A stretch of 15,752 nt of DNA from assembly GCA_021783525.1 (NCBI GenBank), contig JAJXTT010000011.1, positions 1 to 15,752 on the forward strand, in the 5' to 3' direction. The DNA is from Pseudomonadota bacterium (GTDB lineage Bacteria; Pseudomonadota; Gammaproteobacteria; Burkholderiales; Gallionellaceae). The position numbers and the translations under genes were made by a program. A model generated the notes under the pieces. It searched no databases. It saw nothing but the letters and a program-made list of their open reading frames with translations, and was not told the DNA's origin. Below, in pieces: positions 8,410-15,752 of this stretch. Each line of letters starts with the position of its first letter. The stretch's first letter is position 1.

Positions 8410-8469
8410 TCAGTCCTCCAGCGCCCGCACCTTCACTGCAGTTCCCTTCATTATTGATTTTTCAGCAAT
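8410..8469 (-). pseudogene. Remnant of the 3' end of a dbpA-like helicase gene
   Basis: Read on the minus strand, this segment encodes IAEKSIMKGTAVKVRALED and a stop. The intact helicase at 13195-14622 ends SAGKVKGKTVKVRALED. The last eight residues are identical. The preceding residues align with one in-frame two-codon gap, and in the shared eight-codon tail the only DNA differences are synonymous third bases (GAG/GAA and GAC/GAT). A stop codon lies immediately upstream at 8470-8472. Weaker similarity in a shifted frame may continue to about 8485 (R-E-x-V). Similarity stops at the stop codon on the other side. The pattern fits a once-coding helicase tail that diverged under selection and was then cut off from its gene. 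It makes no protein now. Confidence 0.7.
8417..8436. repeat. Left copy of a 20-base perfect direct repeat flanking the ptx operon
   Basis: TCCAGCGCCCGCACCTTCAC here is identical to 13202-13221, in the same orientation and about 4.8 kb away. Both copies encode the same tail of DbpA on the minus strand. The perfect core sits within a longer, imperfect match. Confidence 0.85.
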
Positions 8470-8595
8470 TCATGACACCTTCGCGGGAATGACGACTCTC
8501 TTTCCAGTTCTCCTTACACCAGATCGAAAGGTTCAGCTCTGCCTTGAATTATGGAAAGCTCATTAATAGATCAGTTGGATAATCCGGCCATCACG

Positions 8596-8635
8596 AGTTC
8601 ACAAAAAGTTCATCAGGCAGACACCGAGCTGTCAC
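8596..8635 (+). promoter_or_regulatory. Pho-box-like array of four half-sites upstream of ptxA
   Basis: Four 7-base elements start exactly 11 bases apart: AGTTCAC at 8596, AGTTCAT at 8607, CAGACAC at 8618 and CTGTCAC at 8629. The PhoB half-site consensus is CTGTCA(T/C). The last element matches all seven positions, the third five, and the first two share only the TCA core plus its preceding T. Known Pho boxes are 7-base direct repeats with 4-base spacers, which is this geometry, and two adjacent dimers would occupy four half-sites. The ptx operon of Pseudomonas stutzeri is known to belong to the Pho regulon, so phosphate-starvation control is plausible. The first two elements are degenerate and could be coincidental. 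Confidence 0.55.
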
Positions 8636-8645
8636 TTTAGAAACT

Positions 8646-8651
8646 TACTCT
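8646..8651 (+). promoter_or_regulatory. Candidate -10 element of the ptx promoter
   Basis: TACTCT keeps the most important -10 positions (T1, A2 and T6). It lies 10 bases after the last Pho-box half-site, the usual distance where PhoB replaces -35 recognition. Transcription would start near 8658, leaving a leader of roughly 75 bases before ptxA. Confidence 0.35.
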
Positions 8652-8692
8652 TCACGTCGTTTAGAAAACATTGATTAGATACCGTGATTGAT

Positions 8693-8708
8693 TTGATTTA
8701 CCAATCAA
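8693..8708 (+). promoter_or_regulatory. Perfect dyad TTGATT-4-AATCAA before ptxA, possible operator
   Basis: TTGATT (8693-8698) and AATCAA (8703-8708) form a perfect inverted repeat around TACC. Two more TTGATT copies lie upstream at 8671 and 8688. It sits 27 bases before the ptxA GTG. LysR-type regulators bind AT-rich imperfect dyads (T-N11-A type), so PtxE is a candidate ligand, although the spacing here is T-N12-A-like and the site would be downstream of the proposed -10. Confidence 0.4.
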
Positions 8709-8734
8709 CCTGGCGGAACAATGGAGTGTTGACC

Positions 8735-9523
8735 GTGATTGAACTTGCAAATGTTTCAGTTAGGTATCCCAAAGAGGTGGTCGCACTACATCCAACCACG
8801 CTGCATTTCAGGCGCGGGGAATTCAATGTGTTGCTGGGGGCTTCCGGTGCCGGCAAGTCCAGCTTGCTGCGTAGCCTGAACTTGCTCAATACGCCGACGA
8901 CCGGATGCGTTAGGGCTGCGGATATCGGCGTCATCGATACGCCCGCCAAACTCAGGCTGCACCGCAGTCGGACGGGCATGATATTCCAGCAGCACCAGTT
9001 GATCAGCCGCCAGACGGCGCTCTCCAATGTTCTGCTTGGCCGCATCGGCTATCACTCGACATGGCGAACCCTGTTTCCGCTGGCGCGTGCGGAACAGCGG
9101 ATCGCGCTCGAGTGCTTGGATCGTGTCGGACTCTTGCATAAGGCAACCGAACGGGTGGACCGACTGAGCGGAGGCCAACTGCAACGTGTGGGCATTGCCC
9201 GTGCACTGGCCCAGAAGCCGCGCTTGATGCTGGCGGACGAGCCTGTAGCCAGTCTGGACCCTGCGACTTCGCGGCGCGTGTTGTCGCAGCTCAAGAGCAT
9301 TTGTCGCGAAGACGGCATCACGTCGGTCGTCAGCCTGCATCAGGTGGATCTGGCGCGCGAATACGCCGATCGCATCATTGCCTTGGCGCACGGTCATGTC
9401 GTGTTCGACGGTGCTCCCGATGAATTAACCGACGTATTGCTGCAAACGATCTATGACCAGACTCCGGGCAATATCCGGGATGTGGTCGCTTCCCAGCCCG
9501 TAATGTTCCCTGTTTTGACCTAG
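8735..9523 (+). CDS. ptxA: Phosphite ABC transporter ATP-binding protein PtxA
   Basis: The 262-residue ATPase energises phosphite import at the cytoplasmic face of the membrane and belongs to the PhnC subfamily of phosphonate/phosphite importers. Visible motifs are Walker A GASGAGKS (35-42), Q-loop MIFQQHQL, signature LSGGQ (144-148), Walker B ending in DE (168-169) with EPVASLDP, and the switch His202. GTG 8735 is chosen because GGAG (8723-8726) is 8 bases upstream and the protein then begins IELANVSVRYP as PhnC-type proteins do. An in-frame start at 8684 would add 17 residues that overlap the TTGATT/AATCAA dyad and lack a ribosome site. It is the first gene of ptxABCDE; ptxB follows after 20 bases. 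The assignment to phosphite rather than phosphonate rests on the linked ptxD. Confidence 0.9.
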   Translation: MIELANVSVRYPKEVVALHPTTLHFRRGEFNVLLGASGAGKSSLLRSLNLLNTPTTGCVRAADIGVIDTPAKLRLHRSRTGMIFQQHQLISRQTALSNVLLGRIGYHSTWRTLFPLARAEQRIALECLDRVGLLHKATERVDRLSGGQLQRVGIARALAQKPRLMLADEPVASLDPATSRRVLSQLKSICREDGITSVVSLHQVDLAREYADRIIALAHGHVVFDGAPDELTDVLLQTIYDQTPGNIRDVVASQPVMFPVLT

Positions 9524-9543
9524 CCATTGATAAGGAGTAAGCC

Positions 9544-10407
9544 ATGAAACTACTGATGAAATTGATGATGCTGATGTTCCTATTTGCCACTTCCATCGGT
9601 GCCATAGCGGCGCCGGACCCGAATCCGGACACACTTAAGGTAGCACTTCTGCCGGATGAGAACGCTGGCACGGTCATCAAGAACAACCAGCCATTGAAGG
9701 ACTATCTTGAGGCGACGCTGGGCAAGAAGATCGAGCTCATTGTCACGACCGACTACTCTTCCATGATCGAGGCGATGCGTCATGGTCGTATCGACCTGGC
9801 CTACTTCGGACCGCTTTCCTACGTGCTGGCACGCCAGCGCAGCGAGATCGAACCCTTCGTTGCCCTCAAGAGCAAAGGAAGTACGACATATCAATCGGTA
9901 GTCATTGCCAACGCGGCGTCCGGCATCAAGAAGATTGAGGACATCAAAGGCAAGAACATGGCATTTGGCGACAAGGCATCGACTTCCAGCCATTTGATCC
10001 CCAAATCGGTGCTGGCGGAAAAAGGGCTTGATGCGGGACGCGACTACGAAGAGCATTTTGTAGGGTCTCACGACGCCGTGGCCATGGCAGTACAGAATGG
10101 GCACGCCCAGGCTGGTGGTTTAAGCCGACCGATCTTTGAATCTCTGGTCGAGCGCAAAATCATTGATCCGGCAAAGGTGATTGTCGTGGAATATTCGAAA
10201 CCTTTCCCCCAGTATCCTTGGACGATGCGCTCAAATTTGAAGCCGGAACTGAAAGACAAGATTCGCTCCGCATTTCTCAACCTCAAGGATCCGGCTGTGC
10301 TCAAGCCCTTCAAGGCTGACGGCTTCGAGACGATTTCCGACAAGGACTACGATGTCGTGCGCAATCTCGGATATCTGCTGAAGATCGATCTGGCCTCGTA
10401 TATGTAA
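9544..10407 (+). CDS. ptxB: Phosphite-binding periplasmic protein PtxB
   Basis: The 287-residue protein starts with a signal peptide: Lys near the N-terminus, a Met/Leu/Phe-rich core, and likely cleavage after AIAA around residue 23. It then shows the PhnD-like substrate-binding fold: LKVALLPDE, the domain region RHGRIDLAYFGPLSY, STSSHLIP and VGSHDAVAMAVQNGHAQAGG. The S-T-S-S-H and Y-F-G-P segments carry the anion-binding residues in PhnD/PtxB proteins. It should capture phosphite in the periplasm and deliver it to PtxC. AAGGAG at 9533-9538 is 5 bases before the ATG. No competing start is plausible because the signal peptide begins here. Phosphonate or hypophosphite binding cannot be excluded from sequence, but ptxD in the same operon favours phosphite. 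Confidence 0.9.
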   Translation: MKLLMKLMMLMFLFATSIGAIAAPDPNPDTLKVALLPDENAGTVIKNNQPLKDYLEATLGKKIELIVTTDYSSMIEAMRHGRIDLAYFGPLSYVLARQRSEIEPFVALKSKGSTTYQSVVIANAASGIKKIEDIKGKNMAFGDKASTSSHLIPKSVLAEKGLDAGRDYEEHFVGSHDAVAMAVQNGHAQAGGLSRPIFESLVERKIIDPAKVIVVEYSKPFPQYPWTMRSNLKPELKDKIRSAFLNLKDPAVLKPFKADGFETISDKDYDVVRNLGYLLKIDLASYM

Positions 10408-10415
10408 TCGATGAA

Positions 10416-11222
10416 ATGAATACGAATTCGGCCAATTGTGAGCAGGTACTGAGCCGACAGCGGCGCGCCTGGAATATTGGCGCGTTGCGGTTCGCTTTCA
10501 TCTTGGCGGTTATTGCCTTCTGTGCACATTACGTGGGCTTATTTGACGGAAAACGTCTTGCCGAGGGGGTCCCAAGTCTGCTCAGCCTCGTGGGCGAGAT
10601 GATGCCGCCAAATTTTGACGATGCGCGCAATTGGATAAAGCCGGTGCTTGATACCCTTGCGATGAGCATCGCCGGTACGGCGCTCGCGATTTGTCTGTCG
10701 CTACCGCTGGCCTTTCTGGCAGCGCGCAACACCACGCCACATCCGTTGGTATATCAGTTGGCGCGCGGCCTTCTCAATGCGTTGCGCGCCATTCCCGAGT
10801 TGATCATGGGCATCATCTTTGTGGCCGCAGTCGGCTTTGGCGCGTTGCCAGGCGTGCTGGCACTCGGATTGCATTCGATAGGCATGGTCGGCAAGTTCTT
10901 TGCGGAGGCGATCGAGCATGCCGACGAGGCACCCGTCGAAGCGGCCCGCGCGGCAGGTGCCACGCCGTTGCAGGTTATGTTGCACGGCGTGTTGCCACAG
11001 GTGTTGCCGCAACTCGTCGATACATCGATTTACCGATGGGAATACAACTTCCGGGCATCAACTGTCATGGGTATGGTCGGAGCGGGCGGCATCGGTTTTG
11101 AACTGATGGGCTCGCTGCGCATCATGCAGTATCAGGATGTATCGGCGATCTTGCTGGTGATCCTGCTAATGGTCACATTGGTGGACGCCTTTAGCGGCTA
11201 TCTGAGAAGACGTTTCAAATAA
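10416..11222 (+). CDS. ptxC: Phosphite ABC transporter permease PtxC
   Basis: The 268-residue inner-membrane protein has about six hydrophobic helices and belongs to the PhnE-like permease family. The cytoplasmic EAA loop that docks on the ATPase is clear: EAARAAGATPLQVMLHGVLPQ, with the conserved Glu-Ala-Ala and Gly. The ending GSLRIMQYQDVSAILLVILLMVTLVDAFSGYLRRR is typical of PhnE proteins. With PtxA and PtxB it would form the phosphite importer. The start follows the ptxB stop by 8 bases with no evident ribosome site. A two-codon frame ATG-AAA-TGA at 10411 overlaps the ptxC ATG, so translational coupling to ptxB is possible. Confidence 0.9.
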   Translation: MNTNSANCEQVLSRQRRAWNIGALRFAFILAVIAFCAHYVGLFDGKRLAEGVPSLLSLVGEMMPPNFDDARNWIKPVLDTLAMSIAGTALAICLSLPLAFLAARNTTPHPLVYQLARGLLNALRAIPELIMGIIFVAAVGFGALPGVLALGLHSIGMVGKFFAEAIEHADEAPVEAARAAGATPLQVMLHGVLPQVLPQLVDTSIYRWEYNFRASTVMGMVGAGGIGFELMGSLRIMQYQDVSAILLVILLMVTLVDAFSGYLRRRFK

Positions 11223-11236
11223 CGGGAGACTTTAGA

Positions 11237-12244
11237 GTGAAACCAAAAGTAGTCATTACCAGCTGGGTGCATCCGGCAGTCATCAGCCGTTTGTCCGAGC
11301 ATTGCATTGTCGTTCCCAACGAGACCAGAGAGCGTCTTTCGCGCGAAGAGATTCTGCGGCGTGCGTACGACGCGGATGTGATCATGACCTTCATGACAGA
11401 CAGCATCGACAAGTCATTCATCGAAGCATGTCCGCGGCTCCGCCTGGTTGCCTGTGCTCTTAAAGGGTACGACAACTACGATGTCGAAGCCTGTACCAAG
11501 CGCGGTATATGGATCACCAACGTGCCGGATCTTCTGACGATACCGACAGCCGAGCTCGCGATCGGACTTTTGATCGGACTGACGCGCAAGATCATGCAGG
11601 GAGACAAATTCATTCGAAGCGGAAAGTTCGAAGGTTGGCGACCGGAACTTTACGGGGCGGGCCTGACAGGGCGCACACTCGGGTTTATCGGCATGGGGGC
11701 TGTGGGTCAGGCGATTGCGGCGCGTCTTCAGGGATACGAGATGAAGCTCAATTATTTCGATATCAAGCCGCTGCTTCCCGAGTATGAGGCGCGCTGGGGT
11801 TTGCGACGTGTCGACATGGGACAACTCCTGGCTGAAAGCGACTATGTAGTGCCCATGGTTCCCTACAACGCTGACACCTTGCACTTGATCAATGCAGAAT
11901 CGATTGTAGCCATGAGGACCGGCGCATATCTGGTCAATGCTTGCAGGGGGTCGGTGGTTGACGAAGCGGCGGTCGCCGATGCACTCGCCTCCGGCAAGCT
12001 TGCCGGTTACGCGGCTGACGTCTTTGAAATGGAAGAGTGGTCACGCCCTGGTCGACCTTCCGGTATTCCGGCGCGCCTGTTGATGAACACGGAGCAAACG
12101 TTGTTCACCCCGCATATCGGTTCAGCTGTAGATTCGGTAAGGCTTGCAATCGAGATGGAAGCTGCAACCAACATTTTGCAGTTGCTGGGCGATGAGATTC
12201 CGCAGGGTGCGATAAATCGTCCTTTAGAGGGAGTCCCGGTCTGA
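11237..12244 (+). CDS. ptxD: NAD-dependent phosphite dehydrogenase PtxD
   Basis: The 335-residue enzyme of the D-2-hydroxyacid dehydrogenase superfamily oxidises phosphite to phosphate with reduction of NAD. It aligns with the well-studied Pseudomonas stutzeri PtxD almost without gaps: Met53, Lys76 (ALKGYDNYD), Arg237 (CRGSVVDE) and Glu266 (DVFEME) fall at the same numbers, and the catalytic His is 293 instead of 292. The Arg equivalent to 301 is at 302. The phosphite-specific segments ALKGYDN, PDLLT and YAADVFEMEEW set it apart from ordinary glycerate or lactate dehydrogenases. The nucleotide motif is GMGAVG (152-157). Asp175 at the cofactor-selecting position predicts preference for NAD over NADP. 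The GTG start has GGGAGA (11224-11229) 7 bases upstream. It is the diagnostic gene of this operon. Confidence 0.95.
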   Translation: MKPKVVITSWVHPAVISRLSEHCIVVPNETRERLSREEILRRAYDADVIMTFMTDSIDKSFIEACPRLRLVACALKGYDNYDVEACTKRGIWITNVPDLLTIPTAELAIGLLIGLTRKIMQGDKFIRSGKFEGWRPELYGAGLTGRTLGFIGMGAVGQAIAARLQGYEMKLNYFDIKPLLPEYEARWGLRRVDMGQLLAESDYVVPMVPYNADTLHLINAESIVAMRTGAYLVNACRGSVVDEAAVADALASGKLAGYAADVFEMEEWSRPGRPSGIPARLLMNTEQTLFTPHIGSAVDSVRLAIEMEAATNILQLLGDEIPQGAINRPLEGVPV

Positions 12245-13146
12245 GCACGCTTAATCTCGATCAGTTGGCGAGCTTCCTGTCTATCTCGCGGCACTTCAGT
12301 TTCAGGGCGGGGGCGCGAGAACGCGGGCTGTCGCAGGGCGCGATTTCTCAGCAGATACAAAAATTGGAGGCGCAACTCGGAGTCCGCCTGATCAATAGGG
12401 ATTCGGCGGGTTGCAGTCTTACACGCGAGGGGAGTGTGTTCCTTCCGTATGCCGAAAGAATGTTGAAGCTGAATGACAGCGCTTTGAGCGTGTTTCGCGA
12501 CAAGCCGCTCACGATTGGCGCCAGCAGCAATATTGGAATCTACCTGTTGTCGCCCTATGTGAAGGCATATCTCGATGCCTCCAATGACAAGCGACAACTG
12601 GATGTGCAGATCTATCAGAACCCGACAGTTGCCGATAAGCTTGCCGCCGGAGACGTGGATGTGGCGGCTATGGAATGGTGGGATGGACGACCAGGGTATG
12701 TGGCTCGTCTGTGGAGACATGAGGAACTCGTTGTCATTGTGCCGCCTACCCATCCCTGGGCGACACTGAGCAGTTTGCCACGTGACATGCTCAAGGGCGT
12801 CCCCTTGCTAGGGGGTGAATCTGGAAGCGGAACGGGACGAATTCTCGCCAATTATTTTGGAGTCGATGCGCCCGAGCTCAAAGCCGGCATGCAACTCGGT
12901 TCAACAGACGCAGTCAAGCAATGGGTCAAAGCCGGACTCGGCATTTCGCTTGTTCTGGCCGGCTCGGTGATCGAGGAAATACAGGCAGGTCTGTTGGTGT
13001 CGATCCCGCTTGAAGATGGTGGCCCCAAAAAATCGCTTTACATCATATGGCGTGACTCGCTGACGGAGGATCATCCTGCGCACAGATTTGGCAGTTGGCT
13101 GGCTTCCCGCGCGGATGCGGCGGGTGCCAGGCAGTCAACGATCTAG
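12241..13146 (+). CDS. ptxE: LysR-type transcriptional regulator PtxE, probable CTG start
   Basis: A 301-residue LysR-family protein. The N-terminal winged helix-turn-helix reads LDQLASFLSI...GLSQGAISQQIQKLEAQLGVRLI (about residues 6-51), followed by a linker helix and a two-lobed effector domain (about 90-295). No ATG, GTG or TTG occurs in the frame between the upstream stop at 12193 and a TTG at 12265, and that TTG would remove the start of helix 1 and lacks a ribosome site. CTG 12241 overlaps the ptxD stop as CTGA, has GAGGGAG at 12226-12232 eight bases upstream, and gives the normal LysR N-terminus. It is the fifth gene of ptxABCDE as in P. stutzeri, in line with rather than divergent from its presumed target. 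The effector is presumably phosphite or a related signal, by context only. Confidence 0.85.
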   Translation: MSTLNLDQLASFLSISRHFSFRAGARERGLSQGAISQQIQKLEAQLGVRLINRDSAGCSLTREGSVFLPYAERMLKLNDSALSVFRDKPLTIGASSNIGIYLLSPYVKAYLDASNDKRQLDVQIYQNPTVADKLAAGDVDVAAMEWWDGRPGYVARLWRHEELVVIVPPTHPWATLSSLPRDMLKGVPLLGGESGSGTGRILANYFGVDAPELKAGMQLGSTDAVKQWVKAGLGISLVLAGSVIEEIQAGLLVSIPLEDGGPKKSLYIIWRDSLTEDHPAHRFGSWLASRADAAGARQSTI

Positions 13147-13194
13147 CGACAAGTCTGGCCTCTCACTCCCGGCATCCTGCGCCAGTGGCAATGC

Positions 13195-14622
<1,428 letters not shown>

Positions 14623-14643
14623 GCGCAATTATCCTCGCTTGCG

Positions 14644-14655
14644 GCCATGCATGGC
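14644..14655. repeat. 12-base perfect palindrome GCCATGCATGGC upstream of dbpA
   Basis: A perfect 12-base palindrome lies 22-33 bases before the dbpA ATG, in the 191-base divergent region between dbpA and the 97-codon gene. It could be an operator in the dbpA leader. No known regulator is suggested. Confidence 0.35.
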
Positions 14656-14813
14656 TGAAAAATTGAGTCGAATGAAGGTCGTTGCCGGTCACTCTCTTGA
14701 TTGGGAGAGCCCGGTCTGCGCGAAGCCTATGCAGAGGCCTATATCTTTTGGCATATATTCCCGAAAAAGCGTTGGTGCTAGATTCCCCTCCAACCCATCC
14801 GAGAGGTGTGATC

Positions 14814-15107
14814 ATGGCTATCAAGATTGCTGTCCCCAAGGCGCCGCGTGCGCCCGTGTTGCCACCGGACGTCGCTCCCTGTTTTACCCTGGTCCAGGAT
14901 CAGTTCCCGAAGATCGGCGAAAAGATAACGCTGATGTGGGGTTCCGTCCTGTTGCAGCAGTATCTCGGCAAGATCATCTTCGACGAGCGCGGCGGTCGCC
15001 AGGGATTCCCGACGCCGGTCGTCTCTGCCCTGATGCGGCTCTACGATTACCATGGCGCGCTGATGCCCGAGCCGAAAGCGGGAGATGATTGGGAGCACGT
15101 CGTATAG
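14814..15107 (+). CDS. 97-residue conserved-looking protein of unknown function
   Basis: From ATG 14814 the frame encodes 97 residues starting MAIKIAVPKAPRAPVLPPDV. A Pro/Ala/Lys-rich N-terminal stretch is followed by a compact, probably folded part with aromatic and charged residues (TLMWGSVLLQQYLGKIIFD, then PTPVVSALMRLYDYHGAL). There is no signal peptide, membrane segment or metal motif. GAGAGG at 14801-14806 is 7 bases before the ATG, which supports expression. The frame is open upstream to 14682, but no ribosome site is seen there. It lies between divergent dbpA and convergent cphA and has no operon partner, so context says nothing about function. The family is not recognised. Confidence 0.75.
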   Translation: MAIKIAVPKAPRAPVLPPDVAPCFTLVQDQFPKIGEKITLMWGSVLLQQYLGKIIFDERGGRQGFPTPVVSALMRLYDYHGALMPEPKAGDDWEHVV

Positions 15108-15246
15108 TTGTCACCGATACGGAAGACGAGCAATAACAAGCCATCTGCAATTTGCGTTGGGGCCCGGAGATTTCGGATGGACTTGAATTCTACGATGGGT
15201 CGAAGGAGTCCTTGAAGCGAGCGCAACGTCCGCGTGATAACGCCGC

Positions 15247-15752
15247 TCAACCGCCGGCAACGCGTTTGGCTATGTGCTCCAGCGCCTCGTCAACCTGGTC
15301 GATCAGGACCAGGCACAGATCCCCCGCTTTCAGGCGCGCAAGCGCGGTGTCGATGGCGAGAAACTCGCCGGTGATCTCATCGATGTGCGTCGCGCGTTTG
15401 GCGCCGGCCAAGCCCCGGCGCAGCAACGCCAGCACTTCGCCGTTCTCGCGCCCGCGCTGGCACTGGTCCTGGTACAGGATGATCTCGTCGAATACATCGC
15501 CGAGGATTTCCGTCTGGCGGATGATATCGACATCGCGGCGGTCGCCCGCGCCGCTGATCACCACCACGCGCTTCCCGGCCGGAATGCTTTCGATGGCAGG
15601 CACCAGTGCGTGGATCGCATCCGGATTGTGGCCATAGTCGGCGACGACGTTGGCGCCGCGATAGTCGAAGAAATTGAACCTGCCCGGCGCGGTTTGCGCA
15701 TCGTTGACGAACGATGCCAGGCCGGAACGTATCGTTTCCCAGCTGACTTCCA
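15247..15752 (-). CDS. cphA: Cyanophycin synthetase, C-terminal part, cut by window edge
   Basis: The last 168 codons of a long minus-strand gene are present; the rest lies beyond the right edge. The visible part starts EVSWETIRSGLASFVNDAQTAP and contains FFDYRGANVVADYGHNPDAI, the C-terminal domain of the Mur-ligase-like half of CphA. Then come IPAGKRVVVISGAGDRRD, FDEIILYQDQCQRGR and LARLKAGDLCLVLIDQVDEAL, all close to cyanophycin synthetases. The enzyme polymerises Asp and Arg into multi-L-arginyl-poly-L-aspartate, a nitrogen store, using ATP. The Mur-ligase half adds Arg to the beta-carboxyl of the backbone. The ATP-grasp half and N-terminus are outside. The gene ends 139 bases from the convergent 97-codon gene. 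Confidence 0.88.
   Translation of the reverse strand, partial: EVSWETIRSGLASFVNDAQTAPGRFNFFDYRGANVVADYGHNPDAIHALVPAIESIPAGKRVVVISGAGDRRDVDIIRQTEILGDVFDEIILYQDQCQRGRENGEVLALLRRGLAGAKRATHIDEITGEFLAIDTALARLKAGDLCLVLIDQVDEALEHIAKRVAGG

Larger units (their letters stand above)
8124..8734. other. 611-base divergent intergenic region
   Basis: This stretch separates the start of the GGEEF gene (minus) from ptxA (plus). From left to right it holds two perfect inverted repeats in the GGEEF leader, a GC-rich inverted repeat, the decayed 3' end of a dbpA-like helicase gene, and the AT-richer ptx promoter region with Pho-box-like half-sites and a TTGATT/AATCAA dyad. No intact gene was found. Between 8260 and 8409 nothing beyond a short open minus-strand frame without a start codon could be recognised. 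Confidence 0.7.

Noticed and set aside
8684..8734. N-terminal extension of PtxA from 8684
   Set aside because: No ribosome site precedes it, the residues are unlike PhnC-type ATPases, and the segment carries the TTGATT/AATCAA dyad; GTG 8735 has GGAG at proper spacing.
13147..13194. Possible terminator between ptxE and dbpA
   Set aside because: Only a 5-base stem (CTGGC/GCCAG) with a 21-base loop and no T-run on either strand.

Overview
The window looks like chromosomal DNA of a GC-rich Gram-negative proteobacterium, most likely a betaproteobacterium. The evidence is a DbpA-type RNA helicase, a cyanophycin synthetase, PAS/GGDEF/EAL signalling proteins and densely packed genes with frequent GTG starts. 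The genus cannot be fixed from the sequence alone. Both ends are cut inside genes: an MFS transporter on the left and cyanophycin synthetase on the right.

Left part (1-5871). Two minus-strand genes, a YpfH-type serine esterase and an MFS_3 family exporter, form a short operon running off the left edge. A 23-codon gene for a very basic peptide (1367-1438) faces the other way. It is followed by a 1019-residue membrane protein with three PAS domains, GGDEF and EAL. A GNAT acetyltransferase and a YgjP/DUF45-type zinc metalloprotease follow on the same strand.

Middle (5943-8734). A second cyclic-di-GMP protein (membrane, two PAS, GGEEF) lies on the minus strand. Beyond it is a 611-base intergenic stretch holding several inverted repeats, a decayed copy of the 3' end of the dbpA helicase gene, and the promoter region of the next operon.

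Core (8735-13146). This is a complete phosphite assimilation operon, ptxABCDE: an ABC ATPase, a periplasmic binding protein, a permease, an NAD-dependent phosphite dehydrogenase with all known catalytic residues, and a LysR-type regulator. Phosphite would be bound in the periplasm by PtxB, imported by PtxC and PtxA, and oxidised to phosphate by PtxD. Four 7-base half-sites at an exact 11-base pitch, the last a perfect Pho-box half, lie upstream of ptxA and suggest PhoB control during phosphate starvation. PtxE appears to start at a CTG codon overlapping the ptxD stop.

Right part (13195-15752). dbpA (minus strand) ends convergently with ptxE. A 97-codon gene of unknown function and the 3' end of cyanophycin synthetase follow.

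The most notable architecture is that the ptx operon sits between two copies of the dbpA 3' end: the intact gene on the right and a short, diverged, frame-retaining remnant on the left. This is the pattern left when a DNA segment inserts into the 3' end of a gene and restores that end with its own copy. No integrase or transposase is visible between the copies, so the mechanism is unresolved.
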